From positions 16,933,739 to 16,997,738 of the forward strand of contig CP136062.1 of NCBI GenBank assembly GCA_032622095.1: 64,000 bases of DNA, given 5' to 3'. Source of the stretch: Siphonodentalium dalli. Taxonomy: Eukaryota; Mollusca; Scaphopoda; Gadilida; Siphonodentaliidae. The notes below the pieces were generated by a model. That model had not been told where the DNA came from. It searched no databases and worked only from the letters and a program-made list of their open reading frames with translations. Each line of letters starts with the position of its first letter. Position 1 is the stretch's first letter. The position numbers were made by a program, and so were the translations under genes. This document shows positions 44,817-56,557 of this stretch, piece by piece.

Positions 44817-45665
44817 TCCATCGAAGGCTATAAGCGATGGCTAAGCTCATTTAAATATTTCGGCCTATAGGAGGGCTAAGCGATGGCTAATAAGCCATCA
44901 TCTAGCCATCACCTAGCCTCGATGGCTAAATTTTGCATTAGCCATCCATATCCTCTGAAAACTACTAGCCATCAGTAAGCCATCATTCCTTCTCTTCCGA
45001 GTGCTAAAGAATGGCTAACAGATGGCTAATGATTTCGGTAAGGGACGACCTGTGGCCCGTGCTAATGGATTAAATTTTGAAATCCAAGATGGCCACTGGT
45101 GGCCATGTTTTTTGTCCGAATGACCCCGAAATCAGACTAAATGTACGACCTGTAGCCCGTGGTAAAGGATTTAGTCATACAAAGAGTAAAATCCAAGTTG
45201 GCTGCTGGCAGCCATGTTTTTTGGCCAAATGACCCCAAAATGACTCGTTCCCATCTACATGTCATTGTTAAGAACCATGACAAATTTTATGATGATCAGA
45301 CTAAAGGTACGACCTGTAGCCCGTGCTAAAGGATTTAGTCATACAAAGAGTAAAATCCAAGATGGCTGCTGGCGGCCATGTTTTTGGCCAAATGACACCC
45401 AAAATTACTCGTTCCCATCTACATGTCAATATTATCATCCATGACAAATTTCATGATGATCAGACAAACAGTACGACCTGTGGCCCGTGCTAATGGATTA
45501 AATTTTGAAATCCAAGATGGCCACTGGCGGCCATGTTTTTTTGCCGAATGACCCCAAAATGACTTGTTCTCATCTAGATGTCAATGTCAACAGCCATATA
45601 TAAGAGAATGCACTGGCACAGCATCTTTAATGCTGCACCAGCACAGCTCCTGTCATGAGAGGGTT

Positions 45666-48600
45666 AATGAAAGTGTCAATGACACTGTAGCTCAACTTGG
45701 AAAGGGAATAATTTAATATATTACAGTCAATGGAGCGATTAGGAATGTGGAAAGTTGAATGTCTAATACTAGTTTATAGACATGAAGAGAAAAGTAAAAT
45801 CCAAGATGGCTGCTGGCGGCCATGTTTTCGGCCGAATGACCCCAAAATGAGTCGTTCCCATCTACATGTCATCGTTAACATCAATGACAAATTTTATGAC
45901 GATCAGACTCAAGGTACGACCTGTGGCCCGTGCTAATGGATTAAATTTTGAAATCCAAGATGGCCACTGACGGCCATGTTTTTTGTCCGAATGACCCCAA
46001 AATGACTTGTTCCCATTTACATTCCAATTTCAACAGCCATGAAAACTTTTATGATGATCAGACTAAAGGTACGACCTGTAGCCCGTGGTAAAGGATTTAG
46101 TCATACAAAGAGTAAAATCCAAGTTGGCTGCTGGCGGCCATGTTTTTTGGCCAAATGACCCCAAAATGACTCGTTCCCATCTACATGTCATTATTAACAT
46201 TTATGAAAAATTTTATGATGATCAGACTAAAGGTACGACCTGTAGCCCATGCTAAAGAATTTAGTCATACAAAGAGTAAAATCCAAGATGGCTGCTGGCG
46301 GCCATGTTTTTCGCCAAATGACCCCAAAATGACTCGTTCCCATCTACATTCCAATTTCAACAGCCATGACAAATTTTATGATGATCAGACTAAATGTACG
46401 ACCTGTAGCCCGTGCTAAAGGATTTAGTCATACAAAGAGTAAAATCCAAGATGGCTGCTGACGACCATGTTTTTTGGCCGAATGACCCCAAAATTACTCG
46501 TTCCCATCTACATCTCATTGTTAACATCCATGACAAATTTTATGATGATCAGAATAAAGGTACGACCTGTAGCCCGTGCTAAAGGATTTAGTCATACAAA
46601 GAGTAAAATCCAAGATGGCTGCTGGCGGCCATGTTTTTCGCCAAATGACTCGTTCCCATCTACATTCCAATTTCAACAACCATGACAAATTTTATGATGA
46701 TCAGACTAAATGTACGACCTGTAGCCCGTGCTAAAGGATTTAGTCATACAAAGAGTAAAATCCAAGATGGCTGCTGACGACCATGTTTTTTGGCCGAATG
46801 ACCCCAAGATTACTCGTTCCCATCTACATGTCATTGTTAACATCCATGACAAATTTTATGATGATCAGAATAAAGGTACGACCTGTAGCCCGTGCTAAAG
46901 GATTTAGTCATACAAAGAGTAAAATCCAAGATGGCTCCTGGCGGCCATGTTTTTCGGCCGAATGACCCCAAAATGACTCGTTCCCATCTACATGTCATTG
47001 TTAACATCCAGGACAAATTTTATGATGATCAGACTAAAGGTACGACCTGTAGCCCGTGCTAAAGAATTTAGTCATACAAAGAGTAAAATCCAAGATAGCT
47101 GCTGGCGGCCATGTTTTTTGGCCGAATGACCCTAAAATTACTCGTTCCCATCTACATGTCAAAATTAACATCCATGACAAATTTCATGATGATCAGGCGA
47201 AGAGTATGACCTGTGGCCCGTGCTAATGGATTAAATTTTGAAATCAAAGATGGCCGCTGGCGGCCATGTTTTTTGTCCCAATAACCCCAAAATGACTCGT
47301 TCCCATCTACATTCCAATTTCAACAGCCATGACAAATTTCATGATAATCAGACTAAAGGTACGACCTGTAGCCCGTGCTAAAGGATTTAGTCATACAAAG
47401 AGTAAAATCCAAGATGGCTGCTGCCGGCCATGTTTTTTTTCGCCAAATGACCCCAAAATTACTTGTTCTCATCTAGATATCAATCTCAACAGCCATGACA
47501 AATCTCATAATGATCCGACCAAAGGTACGACCTGTAGCCCGTGCTAAAGAATTTAGTCATACAAAGAGTAAAATCCAAGATGGCTGCTGGCGGCCATGTT
47601 TTTCGCCAAATGACCCCAAAATGACTCGTTCCCATCTACATTCCAATTTCAACAGCCATGACAAATTTTATGATGATCAGAATAAAGGTACGACCTGTAG
47701 CCCGTGCTAAAGGATTTAGTCATACAAAGAGTAAAATCCAAGATGGCTCCTGGCGGCCATGTTTTTCGGCCGAATGACCCCAAAATGACTCGTTCCCATC
47801 TACATGTCATTGTTAACATCCATGACAAATTTTATGATGATCAGACTAAAGGTACGACCTGTAGCCCGTGCTAAAGAATTTAGTCATACAAAGAGTAAAA
47901 TCCAAGATAGCTGCTGGCGGCCATGTTTTTTGGCCGAATGACCCTAAAATTACTCGTTCCCATCTACATGTCAAAATTAACATCCATGACAAATTTCATG
48001 ATGATCAGGCGAAGAGTATGACCTGTGGCCCGTGCTAATGGATTAAATTTTGAAATCAAAGATGGCCGCTGGCGGCCATTATTTTTGTCCCAATGACCCC
48101 AAAATGACTCGTTCCCATCTACATTCCAATTTCAACAGCCATGACAAATTTCATGATAATCAGACTAAAGGTACGACCTGTAGCCCGTGCCAAAGGATTT
48201 AGTCATGCAAAGAGTAAAATCCAAGATGGCTGCTGCCGGCCATGTTTTTTTGGCCAAATGACCCCAAAATTACTTGTTCTCATCTAGATATCAATCTCAA
48301 CAGCCATGACAAATCTCATAATGATCCGACCAAAGGTACGACATGTAGCCCGTGCCAAAGGATTTAGTCATGCAAAGAGTTAAGTCCAAGATGGCTGCTG
48401 GCGGCCACGTTTTTTGGCCCAATGACCCCAAAATGGCTCGTTCCCATCTACATGTCATTGTTAACATCCATGACAAATTTCATGAAGATCCGACCAAAGC
48501 TACGACCTGTAGCCCGTGCAGAAGGATTTAGTCATGCAAAGAGTAAAATCCAAGATGGCTGCTGGTGGCCATGTTTTTTGGCCGAACGACCCCAAAATGA

Positions 48601-48846
48601 CTCGTTCCCATCTACATGTCAATATTAACATCCATGATGATCAGACGAACAGTACGACCTGTAGCCCATGTTAATGGATTGAATTTTGAAATTCAAGATG
48701 GCCACTGGTGGCCATATTTTTTTGCCGAATGACCCCAAAATGACTTGTTCTCATCTAGATGTCAATGTCAACAGCCATATATAAGAGAATGCACTGGCAC
48801 AGCATCTTTAATGCTGCACCAGCACAGCTCCTGTCATGAGAGGGTT
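45666..48846 (+). repeat. Higher-order unit 6 (type X), 3181 bp
   Basis: One base longer than unit 1 and carrying both X marks (near 45998 and 46634). It begins the second round of the X-Y-Z order, 12,459 bp after unit 1. Confidence 0.85.
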
Positions 48847-51800
48847 AATGAAAGTGTCAATGACACTGTAGCTCAACTTGGAAAGGGAATAATTTAATAT
48901 ATTACAGTCAATGGAGCGATTAGGAATGTGGAAAGTTGAATGTCTAATACTAGTTTATAGACATGAAGAGAAAAGTAAAATCCAAGATGGCTGCTGGCGG
49001 CCATGTTTTCGGCCGAATGACCCCAAAATGAGTCGTTCCCATCTACATGTCATCGTTAACATCAATGACAAATTTTATGACGATCAGACTCAAGGTACGA
49101 CCTGTGGCCCGTGCTAATGGATTAAATTTTGAAATCCAAGATGGCCACTGACGGCCATGTTTTTTGTCCGAATGACCCCAACATGACTTGTTCCCATTTA
49201 CATTCCAATTTCAACAGCCATGAAAACTTTTATGATGATCAGACTAAAGGTACGACCTGTAGCCCGTGGTAAAGGATTTAGTCATACAAAGAGTAAAATC
49301 CAAGTTGGCTGCTGGCGGCCATGTTTTTTGGCCAAATGACCCCAAAATGACTCGTTCCCATCTACATGTCATTATTAACATTTATGAAAAATTTTATGAT
49401 GATCAGACTAAAGGTACGACCTGTAGCCCGTGCTAAATAATTTAGTCATACAAAGAGTAAAATCCAAGATGGCTGCTGGCGGCCATGTTTTTCGCCAAAT
49501 GACCCCAAAATGACTCGTTCCCATCTACATTCCAATTTCAACAGCCATGACAAATTTTATGATGATCAGACTAAATGTACGACCTGTAGCCCGTGCTAAA
49601 GGATTTAGTCATACAAAGAGTAAAATCCAAGATGGCTGCTGACGACCATGTTTTTTGGCCGAATGACCCCAAAATTACTCGTTCCCATCTACATCTCATT
49701 GTTAACATCCATGACAAATTTTATGATGATCAGAATAAAGGTACGACCTGTAGCCCGTGCTAAAGGATTTAGTCATACAAAGAGTAAAATCCAAGATGGC
49801 TGCTGGCGGCCATGTTTTTCGCCAAATGACCCCAAAATGACTCGTTCCCATCTACATTCCAATTTCAACAACCATGACAAATTTTATGATGATCAGACTA
49901 AATGTACGACCTGTAGCCCGTGCTAAAGGATTTAGTCATACAAAGAGTAAAATCCAAGATGGCTGCTGACGACCATGTTTTTTGGCCGAATGATCCCAAG
50001 ATTACTCGTTCCCATCTACATGTCATTGTTAACATCCATGACAAATTTTATGATGATCAGAATAAAGGTACGACCTGTAGCCCGTGCTAAAGGATTTAGT
50101 CATACAAAGAGTAAAATCCAAGATGGCTCCTGACGGCCATGTTTTTCAGCCGAATGACCCCAAAATGACTCGTTCCCATCTACATGTCATTGTTAACATC
50201 CATGACAACTGTTATGATGATCAGACTAAAGGTACGACCTGTAGCCCGTGCTAAAGAATTTAGTCATACAAAGAGTAAAATCCAAGATAGCTGCTGGCGG
50301 CCATGTTTTTTGGCCGAATGACCCTAAAATTACTCGTTCCCATCTACATGTCAAAATTAACATCCATGACAAATTTCATAATGATCAGGCGAAGAGTATG
50401 ACCTGTGGCCCGTGCTAATGGATTAAATTTTGAAATCAAAGATGGCCGCTGGCGGCCATGTTTTTTGTCCCAATAACCCCAAAATGACTCGTTCCCATCT
50501 ACATTCAAATTTCAACAGCCATGACAAATTTCATGATAATCAGACTAAAGGTACGACCTGTAGCCCGTGCTAAAGGATTTAGTCATACAAAGAGTAAAAT
50601 CCAAGATGGCTGCTGCCGGCCATGTTTTTTTTCGCCAAATGACCCCAAAATTACTTGTTCTCATCTAGATATCAATCTCAACAGCCATGACAAATCTCAT
50701 AATGATCCGACCAAAGGTACGACCTGTAGCCCGTGCTAAAGAATTTAGTCATACAAAGAGTAAAATCCAAGATGGCTGCTGGCGGCCATGTTTTTCGCCA
50801 AATGACCCCAAAATGACTCGTTCCCATCTACATTCCAATTTCAACAGCCATGACAAATTTTATGATGATCAGAATAAAGGTACGACCTGTAGCCCGTGCT
50901 AAAGGATTTAGTCATACAAAGAGTAAAATCCAAGATGGCTCCTGGCGGCCATGTTTTTCGGCCGAATGACCCCAAAATGACTCGTTCCCATCTACATGTC
51001 ATTGTTAACATCCATGACAAATTTTATGATGATCAGACTAAAGGTACGACCTGTAGCCCGTGCTAAAGAATTTAGTCATACAAAGAGTAAAATCCAAGAT
51101 AGCTGCTGGCGGCCATGTTTTTTGGCCGAATGACCCTAAAATTACTCGTTCCCATCTACATGTCAAAATTAACATCCATGACAAATTTCATGATGATCAG
51201 GCGAAGAGTATGACCTGTGGCCCGTGCTAATGGATTAAATTTTGAAATCAAAGATGGCCGCTGGCGGCCATGTTTTTTGTCCCAATGACCCCAAAATGAC
51301 TCGTTCCCATCTACATTCCAATTTCAACAGCCATGACAAATTTCATGATAATCAGACTAAAGGTACGACCTGTAGCCCGTGCCAAAGGATTTAGTCATGC
51401 AAAGAGTAAAATCCAAGATGGCTGCTGCCGGCCATGTTTTTTTGGCCAAATGACCCCAAAATTACTTGTTCTCATCTAGATATCAATCTCAACAGCCATG
51501 ACAAATCTCATAATGATCCGACCAAAGGTACGACATGTAGCCCGTGCCAAAGGATTTAGTCATGCAAAGAGTTAAGTCCAAGATGGCTGCTGGCGGCCAC
51601 GTTTTTTGGCCCAATGACCCCAAAATGGCTCGTTCCCATCTACATGTCATTGTTAACATCCATGACAAATTTCATGAAGATCCGACCAAAGCTACGACCT
51701 GTAGCCCGTGCAGAAGGATTTAGTCATGCAAAGAGTAAAATCCAAGATGGCTGCTGGTGGCCATGTTTTTTGGCCGAACGACCCCAAAATGACTCGTTCC

Positions 51801-52038
51801 CATCTACATGTCAATATTAACATCCATGATGATCAGACGAACAGTACGACCTGTAGCCCATGTTAATGGATTGAATTTTGAAATTCAAGATGGCCACTGG
51901 TGGCCATATTTTTTTGCCGAATGACCCCAAAATGACTTGTTCTCATCTAGATGTCAATGTCAACAGCCATATATAAGAGAATGCACTGGCACAGCATCTT
52001 TAATGCTGCACCAGCACAGCTCCTGTCATGAGAGGGTT
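48847..52038 (+). repeat. Higher-order unit 7 (type Y), 3192 bp
   Basis: It carries the Y marks near 49180 and 49820 but has the length of an X unit, including the TTTTTTTTCGCCAAATG monomer near 50628. It may be a Y-X recombinant. Confidence 0.8.
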
Positions 52039-54045
52039 AATGAAAGTGTCAATGACACTGTAGCTCAACTTGGAAAGGGAATAATTTAATATATTACAGT
52101 CAATGGAGCGATTAGGAATGTGGAAAGTTGAATGTCTAATACTAGTTTATAGACATGAAGAGAAAAGTAAAATCCAAGATGGCTGCTGGCGGCCATGTTT
52201 TCGGCCGAATGACCCCAAAATGAGTCGTTCCCATCTACATGTCATCGTTAACATCAATGACAAATTTTATGACGATCAGACTCAAGGTACGACCTGTGGC
52301 CCGTGCTAATGGATTAAATTTTGAAATCCAAGATGGCCACTGACGGCCATGTTTTTTGTCCGAATGACCCCAACATGACTTGTTCCCATTTACATTCCAA
52401 TTTCAACAGCCATGAAAACTTTTATGATGATCAGACTAAAGGTACGACCTGTAGCCCGTGGTAAAGGATTTAGTCATACAAAGAGTAAAATCCAAGTTGG
52501 CTGCTGGCGGCCATGTTTTTTGGCCAAATGACCCCAAAATGACTCGTTCCCATCTACACGTCATTATTAACATTTATGAAAAATTTTATGATGATCAGAC
52601 TAAAGGTACGACCTGTAGCCCGTGCTAAATAATTTAGTCATACAAAGAGTAAAATCCAAGATGGCTGCTGGCGGCCATGTTTTTCGCCAAATGACCCCAA
52701 AATGACTCGTTCCCATCTACATTCCAATTTCAACAGCCATGACAAATTTTATGATGATCAGACTAAATGTACGACCTGTAGCCCGTGCTAAAGGATTTAG
52801 TCATACAAAGAGTAAAATCCAAGATGGCTGCTGACGACCATGTTTTTTGGCCGAATGACCCCAAAATTACTCGTTCCCATCTACATCTCATTGTTAACAT
52901 CCATGACAAATTTTATGATGATCAGAATAAAGGTACGACCTGTAGCCCGTGCTAAAGGATTTAGTCATACAAAGAGTAAAATCCAAGATGGCTGCTGGCG
53001 GCCATGTTTTTCGCCAAATGACCCCAAAATGACTCGTTCCCATCTACATTCCAATTTCAACAACCATGACAAATTTTATGATGATCAGACTAAATGTACG
53101 ACCTGTAGCCCGTGCTAAAGGATTTAGTCATACAAAGAGTAAAATCCAAGATGGCTGCTGACGACCATGTTTTTTGGCCGAATGATCCCAAGATTACTCG
53201 TTCCCATCTACATGTCATTGTTAACATCCATGACAAATTTTATGATGATCAGAATAAAGGTACGACCTGTAGCCCGTGCTAAAGGATTTAGTCATACAAA
53301 GAGTAAAATCCAAGATGGCTCCTGACGGCCATGTTTTTCGGCCGAATGACCCCAAAATGACTCGTTCCCATCTACATGTCAAAATTAACATCCATGACAA
53401 ATTTCATGATGATCAGGCGAAGAGTATGACCTGTGGCCCGTGCTAATGGATTAAATTTTGAAATCAAAGATGGCCGCTGGCGGCCATGTTTTATGTCCCA
53501 ATGACCCCAAAATGACTCGTTCCCATCTACATTCCAATTTCAACAGCCATGACAAATTTCATGATAATCAGACTAAAGGTACGACCTGTAGCCCGTGCTA
53601 AAGGATTTAGTCATACAAAGAGTAAAATCCAAGATGGCTGCTGGTGGTCATATTTTTTGGCCGAATGACCCCAAAATTACTCGTTCCCATCTACGTGTCA
53701 TTGTTAACATCCATGATAAATTTTATGATGATACGACCAAAGGTACGACCTGTAGCCCGTGTCAAAGGATTTAGTCATGCAAAGAGTAAAATCTAAGATG
53801 GCTGCCGGCGGCCATGTTTTTTGGCCGAATGACCCCAAAATTACTCGTTCCCATCTACATGTCAATATTAACATCCATGACAAATTTCATGACAATAAGA
53901 CGAACAGTACGGCCTGTAGCCCGTGCTAATGGATTGAATTTTGAAATACAAGATGGCCGCTGGTGGCCATGTTTTTTTTCCGAATGACCCCAAAATGACT
54001 CGTTCCCATCTACATGTCAATGTCAACATCCATGACAAATTTCAT
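52039..54045 (+). repeat. Higher-order unit 8 (type Y, Z-like end), 2007 bp
   Basis: Matches unit 4 but is exactly 164 bp shorter. At about 53345-53380 the left half of one monomer (GGCTCCTGACGGCC) is joined to the right half of the next (CATGTCAAAATTAACATCC), a clean one-monomer loss. Confidence 0.85.
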
Positions 54046-54999
54046 AATGAAAGTGTCAATGACACTGTAGCTCAACTTGGAAAGGGAATAATTTAATATA
54101 TTACAGTCAATGGAGCGATTAGGAATGTGGAAAGTTGAAAGTCTAAAACTAGTTTATAGACATGAAGAGAAAAGTTTAATCCAAGATGGCTGCTGGCGGC
54201 CATGTTTTCAGCCGAATGACCCCAAAATGAGTCGTTCCCATCTACATGTCATCGTTAACATCAATGACAAATTTTATGACGATCAGACTAAAGGTACCCC
54301 TTACCGAACAGAATGGCTTATTAAGCCATCCCTAAGCCCTCGCCTAGCCATCAGAGACCAATGATGGCTAAGATAAACCATCACTCTAGTTATATTAGCA
54401 CTCCTGAAGAATAAGAAGTGGTGTGATGGCTTAGATAGCCATCCAATCAGGAAGAATTTCTGGTGATGGTTAGTGGATGGCTAACAACATGGAATTATAT
54501 TCACTAGCCATCATTACTGGTGGTTAAGAATTTATTTGATAACCATCAGACTGGAGAAGTTTTAACATTGGCTGCCATATGTTGGTCCAACCAGATAGAG
54601 GCTGCATAGATGCATCCTGGGATATTGTAAGTCAACTACATTTGAATTGTAACTGTTAGTCTATATTCACTGCTCAGGTTTGATGTTCCAGTATTTTTTA
54701 CACTTATGTTCTTAGCAGTCTTGTAAACTTGTGATTTCTTTAGTTGAGATTCATTGGACTAGTATTGTAATGGCTTCAAGATATGCTGAACCTTCTAATT
54801 TTAAAAGTTGTGAAATAACTATCAGAAATCCGCATGTTTATCAAACATTCTGCCTGAGAATCTGAGAAAATATCCTGCTGCCACTAAGATATATACAAAT
54901 TAATCTGGAAATTGGTAAGTACAATCCTCAGCACTATATTTTCTAATTTATTGGGCATGATATGACACATTAAACATCTTGAAAAAAACATATTCATAT

Positions 55000-55191
55000 T
55001 TAACCATTCCGATGGGAGCTTCTTGAAAATCCTGTACCAATGCAATTCTCTGCAGCTAGCCAGCACAATCTCTTATATATGCGAGGCTTGATCCCTATAC
55101 ATGGGAAACTCGCATATATAAGATAATTCAGCTGGAACCAGGTTCTTTAATGCTGCACCTGCATATATAGTTCTCATATTGGAAGGGTTAA
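55000..55191. mobile_element. Nested TTAA-bounded MITE, copy 2
   Basis: The same element carried inside the second transposon copy, at the constant 10,892-bp offset. It was duplicated with its host. Confidence 0.65.
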
Positions 55192-55552
55192 AAGATCTAT
55201 CTTGACCAGACTATTTTCTTTTGAATTTTGACAAAAATCTGCAGAAATCTTTGGCTGGCCCAGCCTAATGTGAAGATGTTGCATGATTCCAGACACCATG
55301 CAGTATGTGTGTCCAGCGATACAATTGTAAATCGTTTCCACTGTATTTATGATGAAAACTTGGCAAAAGATAACAAAAATAATGGACATTGTTAAATATG
55401 TTGTTAAAAATTATTTTTATGATATAACATTATTTTAAAAATAATTCATTCTCAAATAGATGATGCCAAAGAGTTATCCCTCCTGAAGCAAGTTATATAA
55501 CATATAGTAATCCTAAGCCATCACTAAATGTCCAGGGCTAACAATCGGATGG

Positions 55553-55708
55553 CTTACTAGCCATCGGCCTACTAGCCATCGGCCTACTAGCCATCGGCCT
55601 ACTAGCCATCATCTTACTAGCCATCGGCCTACAAGCCATCAGTAGCGTACTAGCCATCCGTGGCTTACTAGCCATCGGCCTACTAGCCATCGGCCTACTA
55701 GCCATCCA
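55553..55708 (+). repeat. 14-bp subterminal tandem repeat of the transposon, copy 2
   Basis: Collinear with the first copy, with the same order of variant units. Confidence 0.75.
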
Positions 55709-56557
55709 TCCATCGAAGGCTATAAGCGATGGCTAAGCTCATTTAAATATTTCGGCCTATAGGAGGGCTAAGCGATGGCTAATAAGCCATCATCTAGCCA
55801 TCACCTAGCCTCGATGGCTAAATTTTGCATTAGCCATCCATATCCTCTGAAAACTACTAGCCATCAGTAAGCCATCATTCCTTCTCTTCCGAGTGCTAAA
55901 GAATGGCTAACAGATGGCTAATGATTTCGGTAAGGGACGACCTGTGGCCCGTGCTAATGGATTAAATTTTGAAATCCAAGATGGCCACTGGTGGCCATGT
56001 TTTTTGTCCGAATGACCCCGAAATCAGACTAAAGGTACGACCTGTAGCCCGTGGTAAAGGATTTAGTCATACAAAGAGTAAAATCCAAGTTGGCTGCTGG
56101 CAGCCATGTTTTTTGGCCAAATGACCCCAAAATGACTCGTTCCCATCTACATGTCATTGTTAAGAACCATGACAAATTTTATGATGATCAGACTAAAGGT
56201 ACGACCTGTAGCCCGTGCTAAAGAATTTAGTCATACAAAGAGTAAAATCCAAGATGGCTGCTGGCGGCCATGTTTTTGGCCAAATGACACCCAAAATTAC
56301 TCGTTCCCATCTACATGTCAATATTATCATCCATGACAAATTTCATGATGATCAGACAAACAGTACGACCTGTGGCCCGTGCTAATGGATTAAATTTTGA
56401 AATCCAAGATGGCCACTGGCGGCCATGTTTTTTTGCCGAATGACCCCAAAATGACTTGTTCTCATCTAGATGTCAATGTCAACAGCCATATATAAGAGAA
56501 TGCACTGGCACAGCATCTTTAATGCTGCACCAGCACAGCTCCTGTCATGAGAGGGTT

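Larger units (their letters stand above)
43406..45044. mobile_element. 1639-bp DNA transposon with subterminal AGCCATC repeats, copy 1
   Basis: The ends are 11-bp inverted repeats, CCCTTACCGAA and TTCGGTAAGGG. The flanks read GGTAC before and ACGACC after. Undisturbed monomers read GGTACGACC, so the target duplication is at most AC (2 bp). Both subterminal regions are crowded with AGCCATC or its complement GATGGCT. Such subterminal motif arrays are typical of CACTA-type elements, but the CCC terminus and 2-bp duplication leave the superfamily open. Minus-strand frames of 60 and 71 codons have no transposase motif. A TTAA-MITE is nested inside. Confidence 0.75.
43154..45665 (+). repeat. Higher-order unit 5 (type Z) carrying a transposon, 2512 bp
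   Basis: The Z head has AGTTGAAAGTCTAAAACTAG in place of the AATGTCTAATACTAG seen in X and Y. About 250 bp after the head it is interrupted by the 1639-bp transposon; without it the unit is 873 bp. Confidence 0.85.
54298..55936. mobile_element. 1639-bp DNA transposon, copy 2
   Basis: Same length, same ends and same insertion base as copy 1, differing at only a few positions (for example TTTTAGCATTGG against TTTTAACATTGG). Because the surrounding monomers are also collinear at a constant 10,892-bp offset, this is a copy made with the satellite and not a second insertion. Confidence 0.85.
54046..56557 (+). repeat. Higher-order unit 9 (type Z) carrying the transposon, 2512 bp
   Basis: Same length as unit 5 and nearly identical, with the transposon at the same base. 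The offset to unit 5 is 10,892 bp throughout. Confidence 0.9.
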
